Assembly: GCF_000144605.1 (NCBI RefSeq)
Contig: NC_014375.1
Span: 1,240,001-1,304,000, forward strand
Reading direction: 5' to 3'
Length of the DNA: 64,000 nt
Source of the DNA: Brevundimonas subvibrioides ATCC 15264
GTDB lineage: Bacteria > Pseudomonadota > Alphaproteobacteria > Caulobacterales > Caulobacteraceae
The notes under the pieces were generated by a model that saw only the letters and a program-made list of their open reading frames with translations, did no database searches and was not told where the DNA came from. Shown here piece after piece: positions 29,644 to 40,081 of this stretch. Each line of letters begins with the position of its first letter. The first letter of the stretch is position 1. The position numbers and the translations under genes were made by a program.

Positions 29644-32600
29644 TGGCGCAGGTCGTTCTCGGCGGGATCGGACAGGCGATCGGCGGCGGTCTGGGGCGCA
29701 GCATCGGCGCGGCGCTGGGGGGCGTGGCAGACCGGGCGTTGCTCGGGGCGCTGACCCCTGCCCGGCAGGTGGGCCCGAGGCTGGAAACGCTGAAGATCCA
29801 GTCGACGGCGGAAGGCGCGCCCATGGCCTGCGTATTCGGGCGGGCGCGGGTGACGGGGCAGGTGATCTGGGCGGCGCGGTTCCTGGAGCAGCGGAACCGG
29901 AGCGGGAGCGGCAAGGGTGGGCCAGGGACGGTCGACTACGGCTATTCGCTGAGCTTCGCCGTGGCGCTGTGCGAGGGGCCGATCGACGGGATCGGGCGGA
30001 TCTGGGCCGACGGGCAGCCGATGGACCAGACGGGCGTGGCGATGCGCGTCTATCGAGGAACCGAAGACCAGACGCCGGATCCGCTGATCGAAGCCGTGGA
30101 TGGGGCAGCACCGGCCTATCGCGGGACGGCCTATGTGGTGTTCGAGGACCTGCTGCTGGGCCCCTGGGGCGATCGGATGCCGCAGCTGGGTTTCGAGGTG
30201 TTTCGCCGGCCCGGGGGCGAAGGGCTGGAGACGATGCTGGAGGGGGTCTGCCTGATCCCCGGGGCCGGGGAGTTCGTGCTGGCGACCGAGCCGGTGATGC
30301 GGCGCGAGGGGCTGACGCGAACGAAGGCCGAGAATGTGCATCTGGGGGACGGGCGGACGGACCTGATCGCCTCGCTGGACCAACTGGCGGCGCAGCTGCC
30401 GAATCTGAAGCGGGTCAGTCTGGTGATCGGCTGGTTCGGGACGGACCTGAGGGCCGGGCACTGTGTCGTCAAGCCGGGGGTGGAGCGGCGCGACAAGCCG
30501 ACCGAGCCGCTGACCTGGTCGGTCGCCGGGCTGGGACGGGAGGATGCGCACCTGATCTCGGAGGTCGATGGAGCGCCCGCCTATGGCGGCACGCCGACGG
30601 ACGACACGGTGCGGCAGGCGGTGGCGGCCCTGAAGGCGCGGGGGTGGGCGGTGACGCTGTATCCCTTCCTCTTCATGGACATCGAAGGCTATCCGTGGCG
30701 CGGGCGGGTGAAGGGCGAGGATGGAGCCGGCGCGGCGGCCGAGGTCGCGGCGGTGTTCGGGACGGCGGAGGACTGGGGTCTGCGTCGGCTGGCGCTGCAC
30801 TATGCCGGGCTGGCGGCCGAGACCGGATGCGACGGCCTGCTGATCGGATCGGAGATGCGGGGGCTGACCTGGACGCGGGACGCGGCCGGCGGATACCCCG
30901 CGGTGGCGCAGTACCGCACGCTGGCGGCGGAATGCCGGGCGGTCGCAGGGCCGGATGTGGCCCTGTCCTATGCGGCGGACTGGTCGGAGTATTCGGGGCA
31001 TCGACCGGACGACGGGTCCGGGGACGTGGTGTTTCACCTCGATCCCCTGTGGGCTGACGCAGCGATCGATTGCGTCGGCATCGACTGGTATCCGCCGCTG
31101 GGGGACTGGAGGGACGGGGACGGCGGCGTGGATGCGGAGGCGTTCGCGGGGCCGGACGATCCCGCCTATCTGGCGGCGCAGGTTGCCGGTGGAGACGGCT
31201 TCGACTGGTTCTATGCGGGCGAGGCGGACCGGGCGGACCAGGTCCGGACGCCGATCGTCGACACGGCGCACGGCGAGAACTGGGTGTTTCGCGCCAAGGA
31301 CCTGAAGGGCTGGTGGGCGAATGCGCACCATGACCGGCCGGGCGGCGTGCGGTCGGCGACGCCGACGGCCTGGGTGCCGGGGATGAAGCCGATCCGGCTG
31401 GCGGAGTTCGGCTGTGCCGCCGTGGACCGGGGCGGCAATGCGCCGAACCTGTTCCAGGATCCGAAGTCAGCTGAGAGTGCGCTGCCACCCTTTTCGACGG
31501 CGGCGCGGGACGACGTCATGCAGCGGCGGGCGCTGGAGGCGCTGCTGGGGCATTTCGCAACGGTTGAGAACAATCCCGTGTCGGACGTCTATGGCGGGCC
31601 CATGCTGGAGGCCGCGGATGCCTGGTGCTGGGATGCTCGGCCTTACCCGGCGTTTCCGGGCTTGCGCGATGTCTGGGCCGATGCGGGGAGCTGGCGGGCC
31701 GGCCACTGGCTGAACGGCAGGCTGGGCGGCGATGCCAAGGGGCTGCTGTCGGCGATCCTGCGGCGGGGCGGGCTGGACGAGGCTGCATTCGACGTCGGGC
31801 AGCCGGTGGGCCATCTGGCCGGCTATGTGATCGACCGGCCGATGCGGACGCGCGATGCCCTGGAGCCGCTTCTGGACGCCTTCGACATGGTCGGGGCGGA
31901 ACGGGACGGGCAGGTGGCGCTGATCGGTGTCGAGGCGGCGAGCGCGACCCTCGGGCTGGAGGCGCTGGCGCTGGGGGACGACGCGTCGGGGCCGGTACGC
32001 GAGCGCGTGCTGGACGCACCGCCCGAAGCGGCGCGGGTGCGCTTCATCGACGAGGGTGCGGACTACCAGACCGGTACCGTCGTCGTGCGCGCCGATCAGG
32101 CGACCGGGGGTGGCGGGGTCGATCTGGACCTGCCGGCGGTAAGCGGGTCGGGGCTGGCGGGGGCGTTGGCAGGACGGATTCTGGCGGCGGACGGGGCGGA
32201 CCGATTGACGCTGGCGATCGGGCCGCTGGAGGCGCTGCGGCTGGAGCCGGGCGACACCGTCGCGGTCGAGGGCGAGACCGGGGCGTGGCGAGTCGAGCGC
32301 CTGTCGCTGGACGAGACGCCGTCGGCAAGGCTGATGCGGCGGGCGGTCGGCGTCGTGGACGAAGACGACGGGCCCACGCGGCCGTCCGAGGGTATCGAAC
32401 CGCCGGGGGCACCGTGCGTGCGCATCCTCGATCTGCCCGGACTGCCGGGGGCCGAGACCGATGGACGACCGGTCGTGATCGCGGCGGGCGATCCCTGGCG
32501 GCCGATGGCGGTTCATGTCGGCGAGACAGCCGAGTCGGTGACGCAGCGCGGTGTCATCGAGACGCCCGCGACCGTCGGTCGGCTGGTCGCGCCCCTGGGG

Positions 32601-33332
32601 GCAGGCCCGGTGGATCGGTGGGACGAGGTGAATGCGCTGGTCGTGGCGCTGGAGGGCACCGCGCCGATGGCGACGAGTGAGGCGGCGGTCCTGGGCGGCG
32701 CAAACCTGCTGGCGGTCGAGGGCCCGGCGGGCTGGGAGATCCTGTCGTTTCGCGAGGCGGCGCTGGTCGGACCCGGGGTGTGGCGTCTGGGCGGACTGTT
32801 GCGGGGGCGGCAGGGGACGGAACAGGAGGCCGAGGCGGGTGCCGAGGCCGGCGGGACGGTGGTCATGCTGAAGGGGGAGGCCGCGCGGTTCGATCTGGAC
32901 TCCGCCGAGCGCCGGCTGGATCGCGTGGCACGGGTCGGGCCGGTGGGGGCGGCGAGCGGCGGCACGGCCTTTGCCGAGGTGGCGTTCCGGTTCGAGGGCG
33001 TGTCCGATCGACCCTGGAGTCCGGCAGGCCTGCAGGTCGCGCCGGCCGAGGGCGGGCTGAGGGTCAGCTGGCTGCCGCGCGTGCGAATCGGGGGCGACCG
33101 GTGGGACATCGAGCCGGCCGAGGTGGACGTCCGCCGGTTCCGGGTGCGCGTGCTGGACAGTGGCGTCGAACGGCGGGTGTTCGAGGTCGAGGGGCTGTCG
33201 ACGCTCTACGCCGCGGCGGATCTGACGGCGGACTTTCCGGACGGGCCGGGGGCGGGCGCGAGGCTGGCCGTGGCGCAATACGGGGCCGCCTGGGGCTGGG
33301 GCCGGGAGGCGGTTTGCAGCCTCGCGCCCTGA
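29643..33332 (+). CDS. GTA host-specificity/tail fibre protein (g15)
   Basis: 1229 aa, the largest gene of the cluster. The N-terminal hydrophobic Gly-rich part (VVLGGIGQAIGGGLGRSIG) precedes a GTA TIM-barrel-like domain around residues 430-740 (GLLIGSEMRGLTW, VGIDWYPPLGDWRDG). A phage-tail beta domain follows (about 800-960) and the C-terminus ends in rcc01698-like beta sandwich repeats. It forms the baseplate megatron and contacts the recipient surface. No frame damage seen. Confidence 0.93.
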   Translation: MAQVVLGGIGQAIGGGLGRSIGAALGGVADRALLGALTPARQVGPRLETLKIQSTAEGAPMACVFGRARVTGQVIWAARFLEQRNRSGSGKGGPGTVDYGYSLSFAVALCEGPIDGIGRIWADGQPMDQTGVAMRVYRGTEDQTPDPLIEAVDGAAPAYRGTAYVVFEDLLLGPWGDRMPQLGFEVFRRPGGEGLETMLEGVCLIPGAGEFVLATEPVMRREGLTRTKAENVHLGDGRTDLIASLDQLAAQLPNLKRVSLVIGWFGTDLRAGHCVVKPGVERRDKPTEPLTWSVAGLGREDAHLISEVDGAPAYGGTPTDDTVRQAVAALKARGWAVTLYPFLFMDIEGYPWRGRVKGEDGAGAAAEVAAVFGTAEDWGLRRLALHYAGLAAETGCDGLLIGSEMRGLTWTRDAAGGYPAVAQYRTLAAECRAVAGPDVALSYAADWSEYSGHRPDDGSGDVVFHLDPLWADAAIDCVGIDWYPPLGDWRDGDGGVDAEAFAGPDDPAYLAAQVAGGDGFDWFYAGEADRADQVRTPIVDTAHGENWVFRAKDLKGWWANAHHDRPGGVRSATPTAWVPGMKPIRLAEFGCAAVDRGGNAPNLFQDPKSAESALPPFSTAARDDVMQRRALEALLGHFATVENNPVSDVYGGPMLEAADAWCWDARPYPAFPGLRDVWADAGSWRAGHWLNGRLGGDAKGLLSAILRRGGLDEAAFDVGQPVGHLAGYVIDRPMRTRDALEPLLDAFDMVGAERDGQVALIGVEAASATLGLEALALGDDASGPVRERVLDAPPEAARVRFIDEGADYQTGTVVVRADQATGGGGVDLDLPAVSGSGLAGALAGRILAADGADRLTLAIGPLEALRLEPGDTVAVEGETGAWRVERLSLDETPSARLMRRAVGVVDEDDGPTRPSEGIEPPGAPCVRILDLPGLPGAETDGRPVVIAAGDPWRPMAVHVGETAESVTQRGVIETPATVGRLVAPLGAGPVDRWDEVNALVVALEGTAPMATSEAAVLGGANLLAVEGPAGWEILSFREAALVGPGVWRLGGLLRGRQGTEQEAEAGAEAGGTVVMLKGEAARFDLDSAERRLDRVARVGPVGAASGGTAFAEVAFRFEGVSDRPWSPAGLQVAPAEGGLRVSWLPRVRIGGDRWDIEPAEVDVRRFRVRVLDSGVERRVFEVEGLSTLYAAADLTADFPDGPGAGARLAVAQYGAAWGWGREAVCSLAP

Positions 33333-33433
33333 AAAACGATTGCGCAGCGCGGTCCATGCCCTAACTGACAGGAAGAGGCCTCGGCGCGGTGCGGCGGGGC
33401 CGTCATTTACTCTCGGACGGAGCGGCGAACGGC
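33333..33433. other. Spacer after the GTA cluster
   Basis: About 100 bp separating g15 from the dnaJ-like gene. ACGATTGCGCAGCGC is the only dyad-like feature; there is no T-tract terminator. GGAGCGG upstream of GTG 33434 is the likely ribosome site. Confidence 0.3.
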
Positions 33434-34351
33434 GTGGCGGGTGATCCCTACAAGGAACTGGGCGTGTCCAGGGGGGCGAGCGCCGCCGAGATCAAGGCCG
33501 CGTTCCGCAAGCTGGCCAAGGAACTGCATCCCGACAAGAACCCCGGCGACGCCAAGGCCGAGGAACGGTTCAAGCGCGCGTCGGCGGCTTTCGACATCCT
33601 GAGCGATCCCGAGAAGAAGGCGCAGTACGACGCCGGCCGGATCGATGCCGACGGTCAGCAGAAATACGGCGGCGGCTATGGCGGCGGCGCTCCGGGCGGA
33701 TCGAGCGGCGGTTTCGGCGGCTTCGGCGCAGGCGGACCCGGCGGACGGGCCGCGTTCGAGGACATCGACCTGGAGGAAATCTTCGGCCGGTTCGGCGGCG
33801 GTGGAACCGCGCGGGGACCGGGTCGCGGGATGGGGCGCGGGCAGGACGTGCGCGCCACCCTGGAGATCAGCCTGGAGGACTCCATCGGCGGGGCGACGCG
33901 CCGGATCCAGTTCTCGGACGGGCGGACGCTGGACGTCACCATCCCGAAGGGAGCCACCAGCGGCCAGACGATCCGGCTGCGCGGACAGGGCGCGCCGGGA
34001 CGGACCGAGGCGGGCGATGCCCTGATCGAACTGAAGATCGCGACCCATCCGGTCTTCAAGGTGGACGGTGCGGACCTGACCATGGACCTGCCGATTTCGG
34101 TGCCCGACGCGGTGCTGGGCGGCAAGGTCGAGTGCCCGACGCCGGACGGGACGGTGTCGGTGACGGTGCCCAAGGGTTCGAACTCGGGCCAGACGCTGAG
34201 GCTTAAGGGCAAGGGGGCCTTTGCGGGCGGATCGCGCGGCGACCTGAAGGCGCGACTGATCGTGACCTTGCCCGAGACCGTCGATCCGATATTGCAACGG
34301 ATCGCGGAGGACTGGCGCAACAGCCGTCCCTACAGGCCCGGGAAGAGCTGA
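33434..34351 (+). CDS. DnaJ-like co-chaperone (CbpA type)
   Basis: 305 aa. J domain at residues 1-65 with HPDKNPG (the HPD motif), then a Gly-rich linker (60-130) and two C-terminal substrate-binding beta domains (DVRATLEISLEDSIGG, TIPKGATSGQTIRLRGQG). No zinc-finger region, so CbpA-type rather than full DnaJ. GTG 33434 starts right at the J domain; GTG 33389 would add 15 residues. Stimulates DnaK ATPase. It lies two bases before the serC gene. Confidence 0.9.
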   Translation: MAGDPYKELGVSRGASAAEIKAAFRKLAKELHPDKNPGDAKAEERFKRASAAFDILSDPEKKAQYDAGRIDADGQQKYGGGYGGGAPGGSSGGFGGFGAGGPGGRAAFEDIDLEEIFGRFGGGGTARGPGRGMGRGQDVRATLEISLEDSIGGATRRIQFSDGRTLDVTIPKGATSGQTIRLRGQGAPGRTEAGDALIELKIATHPVFKVDGADLTMDLPISVPDAVLGGKVECPTPDGTVSVTVPKGSNSGQTLRLKGKGAFAGGSRGDLKARLIVTLPETVDPILQRIAEDWRNSRPYRPGKS

Positions 34352-34353
34352 AC

Positions 34354-35508
34354 GTGGACAAGCCGAGTGTGAAGCCCGAGCGGCCGTGGTTCTCGGCCGG
34401 GCCGACGGCCAAGCGGCCGGGCTGGTCGTCTGAAGGGCTGCCCCAGAACCTGCTGGGGCGCGGGATCCGCGCGCCGGAGGTGGTCGAGCGGTTCGCGCAT
34501 GGCCTGCGCCTGACCAAGGCCGTGCTGGAAGTGCCCGAGGACTGGGTGCTGGCCTACCTGCCGGGGTCGGACACGGGCGCCGTCGAAGCCGCGATGTGGT
34601 CGATGCTGGGTCAGCGGCCGGTCCAGGTCATGGCCTTCGAGAACTTCGGCAAGCAATGGGCGGTCGACGCGAAGGACCATCTGAAGCTGGACGACCTTGA
34701 GCTGCTGGAAGCGCCGTGGGGCGAGCTGCCGGACCTGGGCCGGGTCGATCCGGACAAGGACCTGGTGTTTCCGTGGAACGGCACGACGTCGGGCGTGCGG
34801 GTGCCGAACGCGGACTTCATCTCGAAGGACCGGACGGGACTGGCGATCTGCGACGCGACCTCGGCGGCGTTCGCCATGCCGATCGACTATTCACGGCTGG
34901 ATGTGGTGACCTTCAGCTTCCAGAAGGCGCTGGGCGGAGAGGCCGGGATCGGCGTGGCGGCCTTGTCGCCGCGGGCGGTCGAGCGGCTCGACAGCTATGT
35001 CCCCCCCCGACCCGTGCCCAAGGTGCTGCGGCTGCGGGACGGCAAGGGGTTCGACCGGGCTCTGGCCACGGGGTCGATGATCAACACCTTCTCGCTGTGG
35101 ACGCTCGAGGACTGGATCGACGCGCTGGAGTGGGCTGAACGTGTCGGTGGCCTGACCGAGCTGATCCGGCGCACCGACGCCAATGCCGCGGCGCTGCAGG
35201 CCTGGGTCGAGCGGACGGACTGGATCGAAAGCCTGGCGGTCGACCCGGCGACACGGTCGACGACGTCGGTCTGCCTGAAGATCGTCGACCCCCGCGTCAC
35301 CGCGTTGGACGAGGCCGGGCGGCAGGCCTTCGTGAAGCGGATGAAGGGGCTGCTGGAGGCCGAGGGCGCGGCGTTCGACGTCGAGAGCCATCGGAACGCG
35401 CCGGCGGGGCTGCGGCTGTGGTGCGGCTGCACGGTCGAGACTGCGGACGTGGTGGCCGCGACGCCGTGGCTGGACTGGGCGTTCAAGGCGGCGGCCGCAG
35501 AGCTGTGA
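34354..35508 (+). CDS. serC: Phosphoserine aminotransferase
   Basis: 384 aa, PLP enzyme converting 3-phosphohydroxypyruvate to phosphoserine in serine synthesis, alphaproteobacterial long type. Opening KPERPWFSAGPTAKRPGW, active-site lysine in VVTFSFQKALGGEAG, and GSMINTFSLWTLEDW are recognisable. GTG start two bases after the dnaJ-like stop. serA, which often follows in Caulobacterales, is not next to it here. Confidence 0.9.
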   Translation: MDKPSVKPERPWFSAGPTAKRPGWSSEGLPQNLLGRGIRAPEVVERFAHGLRLTKAVLEVPEDWVLAYLPGSDTGAVEAAMWSMLGQRPVQVMAFENFGKQWAVDAKDHLKLDDLELLEAPWGELPDLGRVDPDKDLVFPWNGTTSGVRVPNADFISKDRTGLAICDATSAAFAMPIDYSRLDVVTFSFQKALGGEAGIGVAALSPRAVERLDSYVPPRPVPKVLRLRDGKGFDRALATGSMINTFSLWTLEDWIDALEWAERVGGLTELIRRTDANAAALQAWVERTDWIESLAVDPATRSTTSVCLKIVDPRVTALDEAGRQAFVKRMKGLLEAEGAAFDVESHRNAPAGLRLWCGCTVETADVVAATPWLDWAFKAAAAEL

Positions 35509-35588
35509 CGGTTTAATCGTCCCGGCCGGGACGACATTCGCCCATTCCCCGGCTATAGCCCTCCCCGCATTCAGCGGAGACGAATCCT

Positions 35589-36884
<1,296 letters not shown>

Positions 36885-36960
36885 GAATCCCGTTTCGGTT
36901 CAACGTGGCCTTAACCGGCACCGTTTACGTACTTGGCTCCAGACTTTCCGGAGCCGCCGA

Positions 36961-37767
36961 GTGTTCGCTGCTGACGCCAAGACCTTGAGCCGGATCGAGC
37001 CCGTGGTGCGCCGCGTGCTGATCGCCGATCCGAACATGGCCTCCGCTCGCCTGCTGCTGGACATCATGAAGAGCCTGGGGGCTCGCGAGGTCGTGACCGA
37101 GTCCGACGAGAACCGGGTGATGGACCACGCGCGCGAAATGGAACCGGGTCTCATCTTCACCGAGCGCAGCGGCGCGCGACTGGACGGCGAGCAGCTGGCG
37201 AGGCGGATCCGCCGCTCGAACCTGGCCTGTCGCCGGGCGCCGATCATCATGATGACGGCCGATGCCACCGCCAGCTCGATCAAGGGCGCGCGCGATTCCG
37301 GTATTCACGAGTTTCTGCGCAAGCCCTTCACCAGCGCCGACCTGTTCAAGCGGGTCGAGAACGTGGCGCTGAAGCCGCGCGACTGGATCGAGGCGGTGGG
37401 CTATGTCGGGCCGGACCGGCGCCGATTCAACTCGGGCGAATATGCGGGACCCCAGAAGCGGACGGCGGACAAGCCGGCGACGGCGGCCCAGGCGGCTGTC
37501 GCCGTGAAGGACCAGGCATTTCGCATTCTGGCAGCGTCGCTGGCCCAGTTCGACAACGACCCGATGCAGGCGGCCAGGGCTGTCAAGCAGCAGGCCGAGA
37601 CGCTCAAGGCGCTGGCCATGAAGACGTCGGACGCGCGCCTCGCGGTCGCGGCCGCCGGACTCGAAGGCTATCTGGCGCAAGGGGCCCCGACCAAGGCCGG
37701 TCTCGCCGCGCCGATCAGCGCGATCCTGGCGCTGGCCCCGCCCGAGACGCTGGCCCGGGCGGGTTAG
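36961..37767 (+). CDS. Receiver-domain protein with Glu in place of the phosphoacceptor Asp
   Basis: 268 aa, GTG start. Residues 17-135 form a CheY-like receiver: acidic pocket in VLIADPN, Thr in IMMTADAT, Lys in FLRKPF. The expected LIxxD strand reads GLIFTERSG, so Glu replaces the phosphorylated Asp and may mimic phosphate. The C-terminal 110 residues are an Ala-rich helical region without an effector domain. Not paired with a kinase. Role unknown. Confidence 0.75.
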   Translation: MFAADAKTLSRIEPVVRRVLIADPNMASARLLLDIMKSLGAREVVTESDENRVMDHAREMEPGLIFTERSGARLDGEQLARRIRRSNLACRRAPIIMMTADATASSIKGARDSGIHEFLRKPFTSADLFKRVENVALKPRDWIEAVGYVGPDRRRFNSGEYAGPQKRTADKPATAAQAAVAVKDQAFRILAASLAQFDNDPMQAARAVKQQAETLKALAMKTSDARLAVAAAGLEGYLAQGAPTKAGLAAPISAILALAPPETLARAG

Positions 37768-37795
37768 GCAGGTTTCATCCGCTGCCTGGACGCTG

Positions 37796-38683
37796 TCAGG
37801 CGTCCACGAGGTTCCGTTCCTCGGCCGCGGCACGCATGGCCTTTTGCAGCTTCTCGAAGGCCCGGACCTCGATCTGACGCACGCGTTCGCGGCTGACGCC
37901 ATACTGGCCGGCCAGCTCTTCCAGAGTAACCGGGTCGTCCTTGAGACGGCGCTCGGTCAGGATGTGCTTCTCGCGCTCGGTCAGCTCGCCCATGGCTTCC
38001 TGAAGCAGTCCCATGCGCAGCGACTTCTCCTCGGAATCGGCCAGGGCCGTTTCCTGGGACACCGCGTTGTCGTCCGACAGCCAATCCTGCCATTCGCTTT
38101 CCCCGTCGACCCGCAGGGGCGCGTTCAGCGACGCGTCCCCGCCGAGGCGGCGGTTCATGTTGGTGACCTCTTCCTCTGACACGCCCAGCTTGGTGGCGAT
38201 GGCGGCCAGATGCTCAGGGCGCAGGTCGCCTTCCTCGAAGGCCGAGATCTGGCTCTTGGCCTTGCGCAGGTTGAAGAAGAGCTTCTTCTGCGCGGCGGTG
38301 GTGCCCATCTTCACGAGCGACCAGCTGCGCAGGATGTATTCCTGGATCGAGGCGCGGATCCACCACATGGCGTAGGTCGCCAGGCGGAAGCCCTTGTCCG
38401 GATCGAATTTCTTCACGGCCTGCATCAGGCCGACGTTGCCTTCGGAGATCACCTCGCCGATCGGGAGGCCGTAGCCGCGATAGCCCATGGCGATCTTGGC
38501 GACGAGACGAAGGTGGGATGTGACCAGGCGGTGGGCGCTTTCAGAGTCCTGATGCTCGGACCAGCGCTTGGCGAGCATGAACTCCTCGTCCTTGGTCAGC
38601 ATCGGAAACTTGCGGATTTCCGTCAGATAGCGCGACAGCCCCTGTTCAGGCGACATCACCGCGAGTGATTTCATTGCAGCCAT
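37796..38683 (-). CDS. rpoH: Heat-shock sigma factor RpoH
   Basis: 295 aa, sigma-32. GLSRYLTEIRKFPMLTKDEEFMLAKRW is region 1.2, HLRLVAKIAMGYRGYGLPIGEVISEGNVGL region 2.2-2.3, KKLFFNLRKAKSQI the RpoH-specific box, and VSRERVRQIEVRAFEKLQ region 4.2. ATG 38683 has GGAGGG seven bases before it; the longer frame upstream has no such signal. Directs transcription of chaperone and protease genes. Confidence 0.95.
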   Translation of the reverse strand: MAAMKSLAVMSPEQGLSRYLTEIRKFPMLTKDEEFMLAKRWSEHQDSESAHRLVTSHLRLVAKIAMGYRGYGLPIGEVISEGNVGLMQAVKKFDPDKGFRLATYAMWWIRASIQEYILRSWSLVKMGTTAAQKKLFFNLRKAKSQISAFEEGDLRPEHLAAIATKLGVSEEEVTNMNRRLGGDASLNAPLRVDGESEWQDWLSDDNAVSQETALADSEEKSLRMGLLQEAMGELTEREKHILTERRLKDDPVTLEELAGQYGVSRERVRQIEVRAFEKLQKAMRAAAEERNLVDA

Positions 38684-38858
38684 GTTTGGTCCCTCCGAAC
38701 CTAGAAAGAGCAGGCTCGACGCAGGCGGCCACCGAATGTGCACCGTCTCCTCACCCCTCAACCGGACAGATAGCGATGGGTTGCCGCACTTGTCAGAGGC
38801 GGATCGTCACAGAGACCTGCGACCGTGACCCAGGCGCCACTTGCACCGTTCGAAGGCT

Positions 38859-38887
38859 CGTATAGCGGATAGTCCGTCCTTAATCAA
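38859..38887 (-). promoter_or_regulatory. Sigma70-type promoter of rpoH
   Basis: On the minus strand TTGATT (complement of 38882-38887), a 17-bp spacer and TATACG (complement of 38859-38864) form a good housekeeping promoter about 175 bp before the rpoH start. The long leader could hold further heat-responsive signals. No gene is visible in 38684-38974. Confidence 0.6.
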
Positions 38888-38974
38888 GACTTACTAGGCC
38901 GTCCGGTCTGCGCGACCTGTTCCGAAGTCATGTTCGCCGGCGCCGTCGCCCCGGTTACCGGCGGCGCGTGGCAT

Positions 38975-39985
38975 TCAGAGGGCCGCCAGCAATCCTTCAA
39001 GCCGGGCCATGTCCGCCGGCAGCGAGGTCTCGAAACGCAGCGCCTCGTCCGTCACGGGATGGACGAAGCCCAGCACAGCCGCGTGCAGGGCCTGGCGGGT
39101 CAGTCCCGACTGCTCGATCGCGGCGCGTACGCTGAGGGCCGGACTGCCCGATCCGTAGGTCGCATCCCCGAGGATGGGAGACCCCTTCGAGGCCATGTGC
39201 ACCCGGATCTGATGGGTGCGGCCGGTCTGCAACGTGCAGGCGACACGGGCGGCGAGCGGAGCGGCACCCGGCTTGGCGGGCACGGCGTATCGTGCCTGGA
39301 CCACATAGTCGGTGATGGCATTTCGGCCGCCCGACTTCAGCACCGCCATCTTCTTTCGGTCGGATGACGAGCGGCCGATCAGGGTTTCGATTCGGCCCAG
39401 GGTGGGGGACGGGGCACCACGGGTCAGGGCGATATAGGTGCGCTCGATGTCATGGGTCGCGAACAGGGCGGACAGTCCAGCGTGGGCGCGGTCGGACTTG
39501 GCGGCGACCATGACGCCGGAGGTGTCCTTGTCCAGCCGGTGGACGATGCCGGGCCGCGCCACGCCGCCGATTCCCGACAGGGTCGCGCCGCAGTGATGGA
39601 GCAGGGCATTGACCAAAGTGCCATCGGGCGTGCCCGGCGCGGGGTGCGCGGCCATGCCGGCAGGCTTGTCGATGACAATGAGGTCGGCGTCTTCATAGAG
39701 GACCGTCAGCGGGATGGCCTGGGCCCGGGGTTCGGCCGCCATGACCGGCGGAACGGTGATGTCATAGTCGCCAGGGATCGCCCGCGACGACCCGTCCGTG
39801 ACGACAGCGCCGTCATGTGACACGGCACCCTGGGCCAGCAAGGCCTGGAGCCGCCCCCGGGACAAGGTGGGCAGGGCACGCGCCAATGCCTTGTCCAGCC
39901 GGTCGCCGACCATGCCAGCGTCGAGGTGAACGACGATCACCTGATCATCTGTAATGGGATCAAGATCGGGCAAATCCATCGTCAA
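38975..39985 (-). CDS. rluD: 23S rRNA pseudouridine synthase, RluD family
   Basis: 336 aa. N-terminal S4-like RNA-binding domain (DRLDKALARALPTLSRGRLQALL). The catalytic domain has PGIVHRLDKDTSGVMVAAK, the Asp being the nucleophile, and the later TGRTHQIRVHMAS. RluD modifies helix 69 of 23S rRNA. It lies upstream of rpoH on the same strand with a 290-bp gap. ATG 39985 or two residues later are both possible starts. Confidence 0.92.
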   Translation of the reverse strand: MTMDLPDLDPITDDQVIVVHLDAGMVGDRLDKALARALPTLSRGRLQALLAQGAVSHDGAVVTDGSSRAIPGDYDITVPPVMAAEPRAQAIPLTVLYEDADLIVIDKPAGMAAHPAPGTPDGTLVNALLHHCGATLSGIGGVARPGIVHRLDKDTSGVMVAAKSDRAHAGLSALFATHDIERTYIALTRGAPSPTLGRIETLIGRSSSDRKKMAVLKSGGRNAITDYVVQARYAVPAKPGAAPLAARVACTLQTGRTHQIRVHMASKGSPILGDATYGSGSPALSVRAAIEQSGLTRQALHAAVLGFVHPVTDEALRFETSLPADMARLEGLLAAL

Positions 39986-40081
39986 TCGTTCGTCTTGAGT
40001 TCATCGATGCGTCGTGTGCGTGACGTGGCCAGCCCCTAAGCGGCGCCGTTGGAGCCCATCCGGGCTGGGGAACCATACGCC

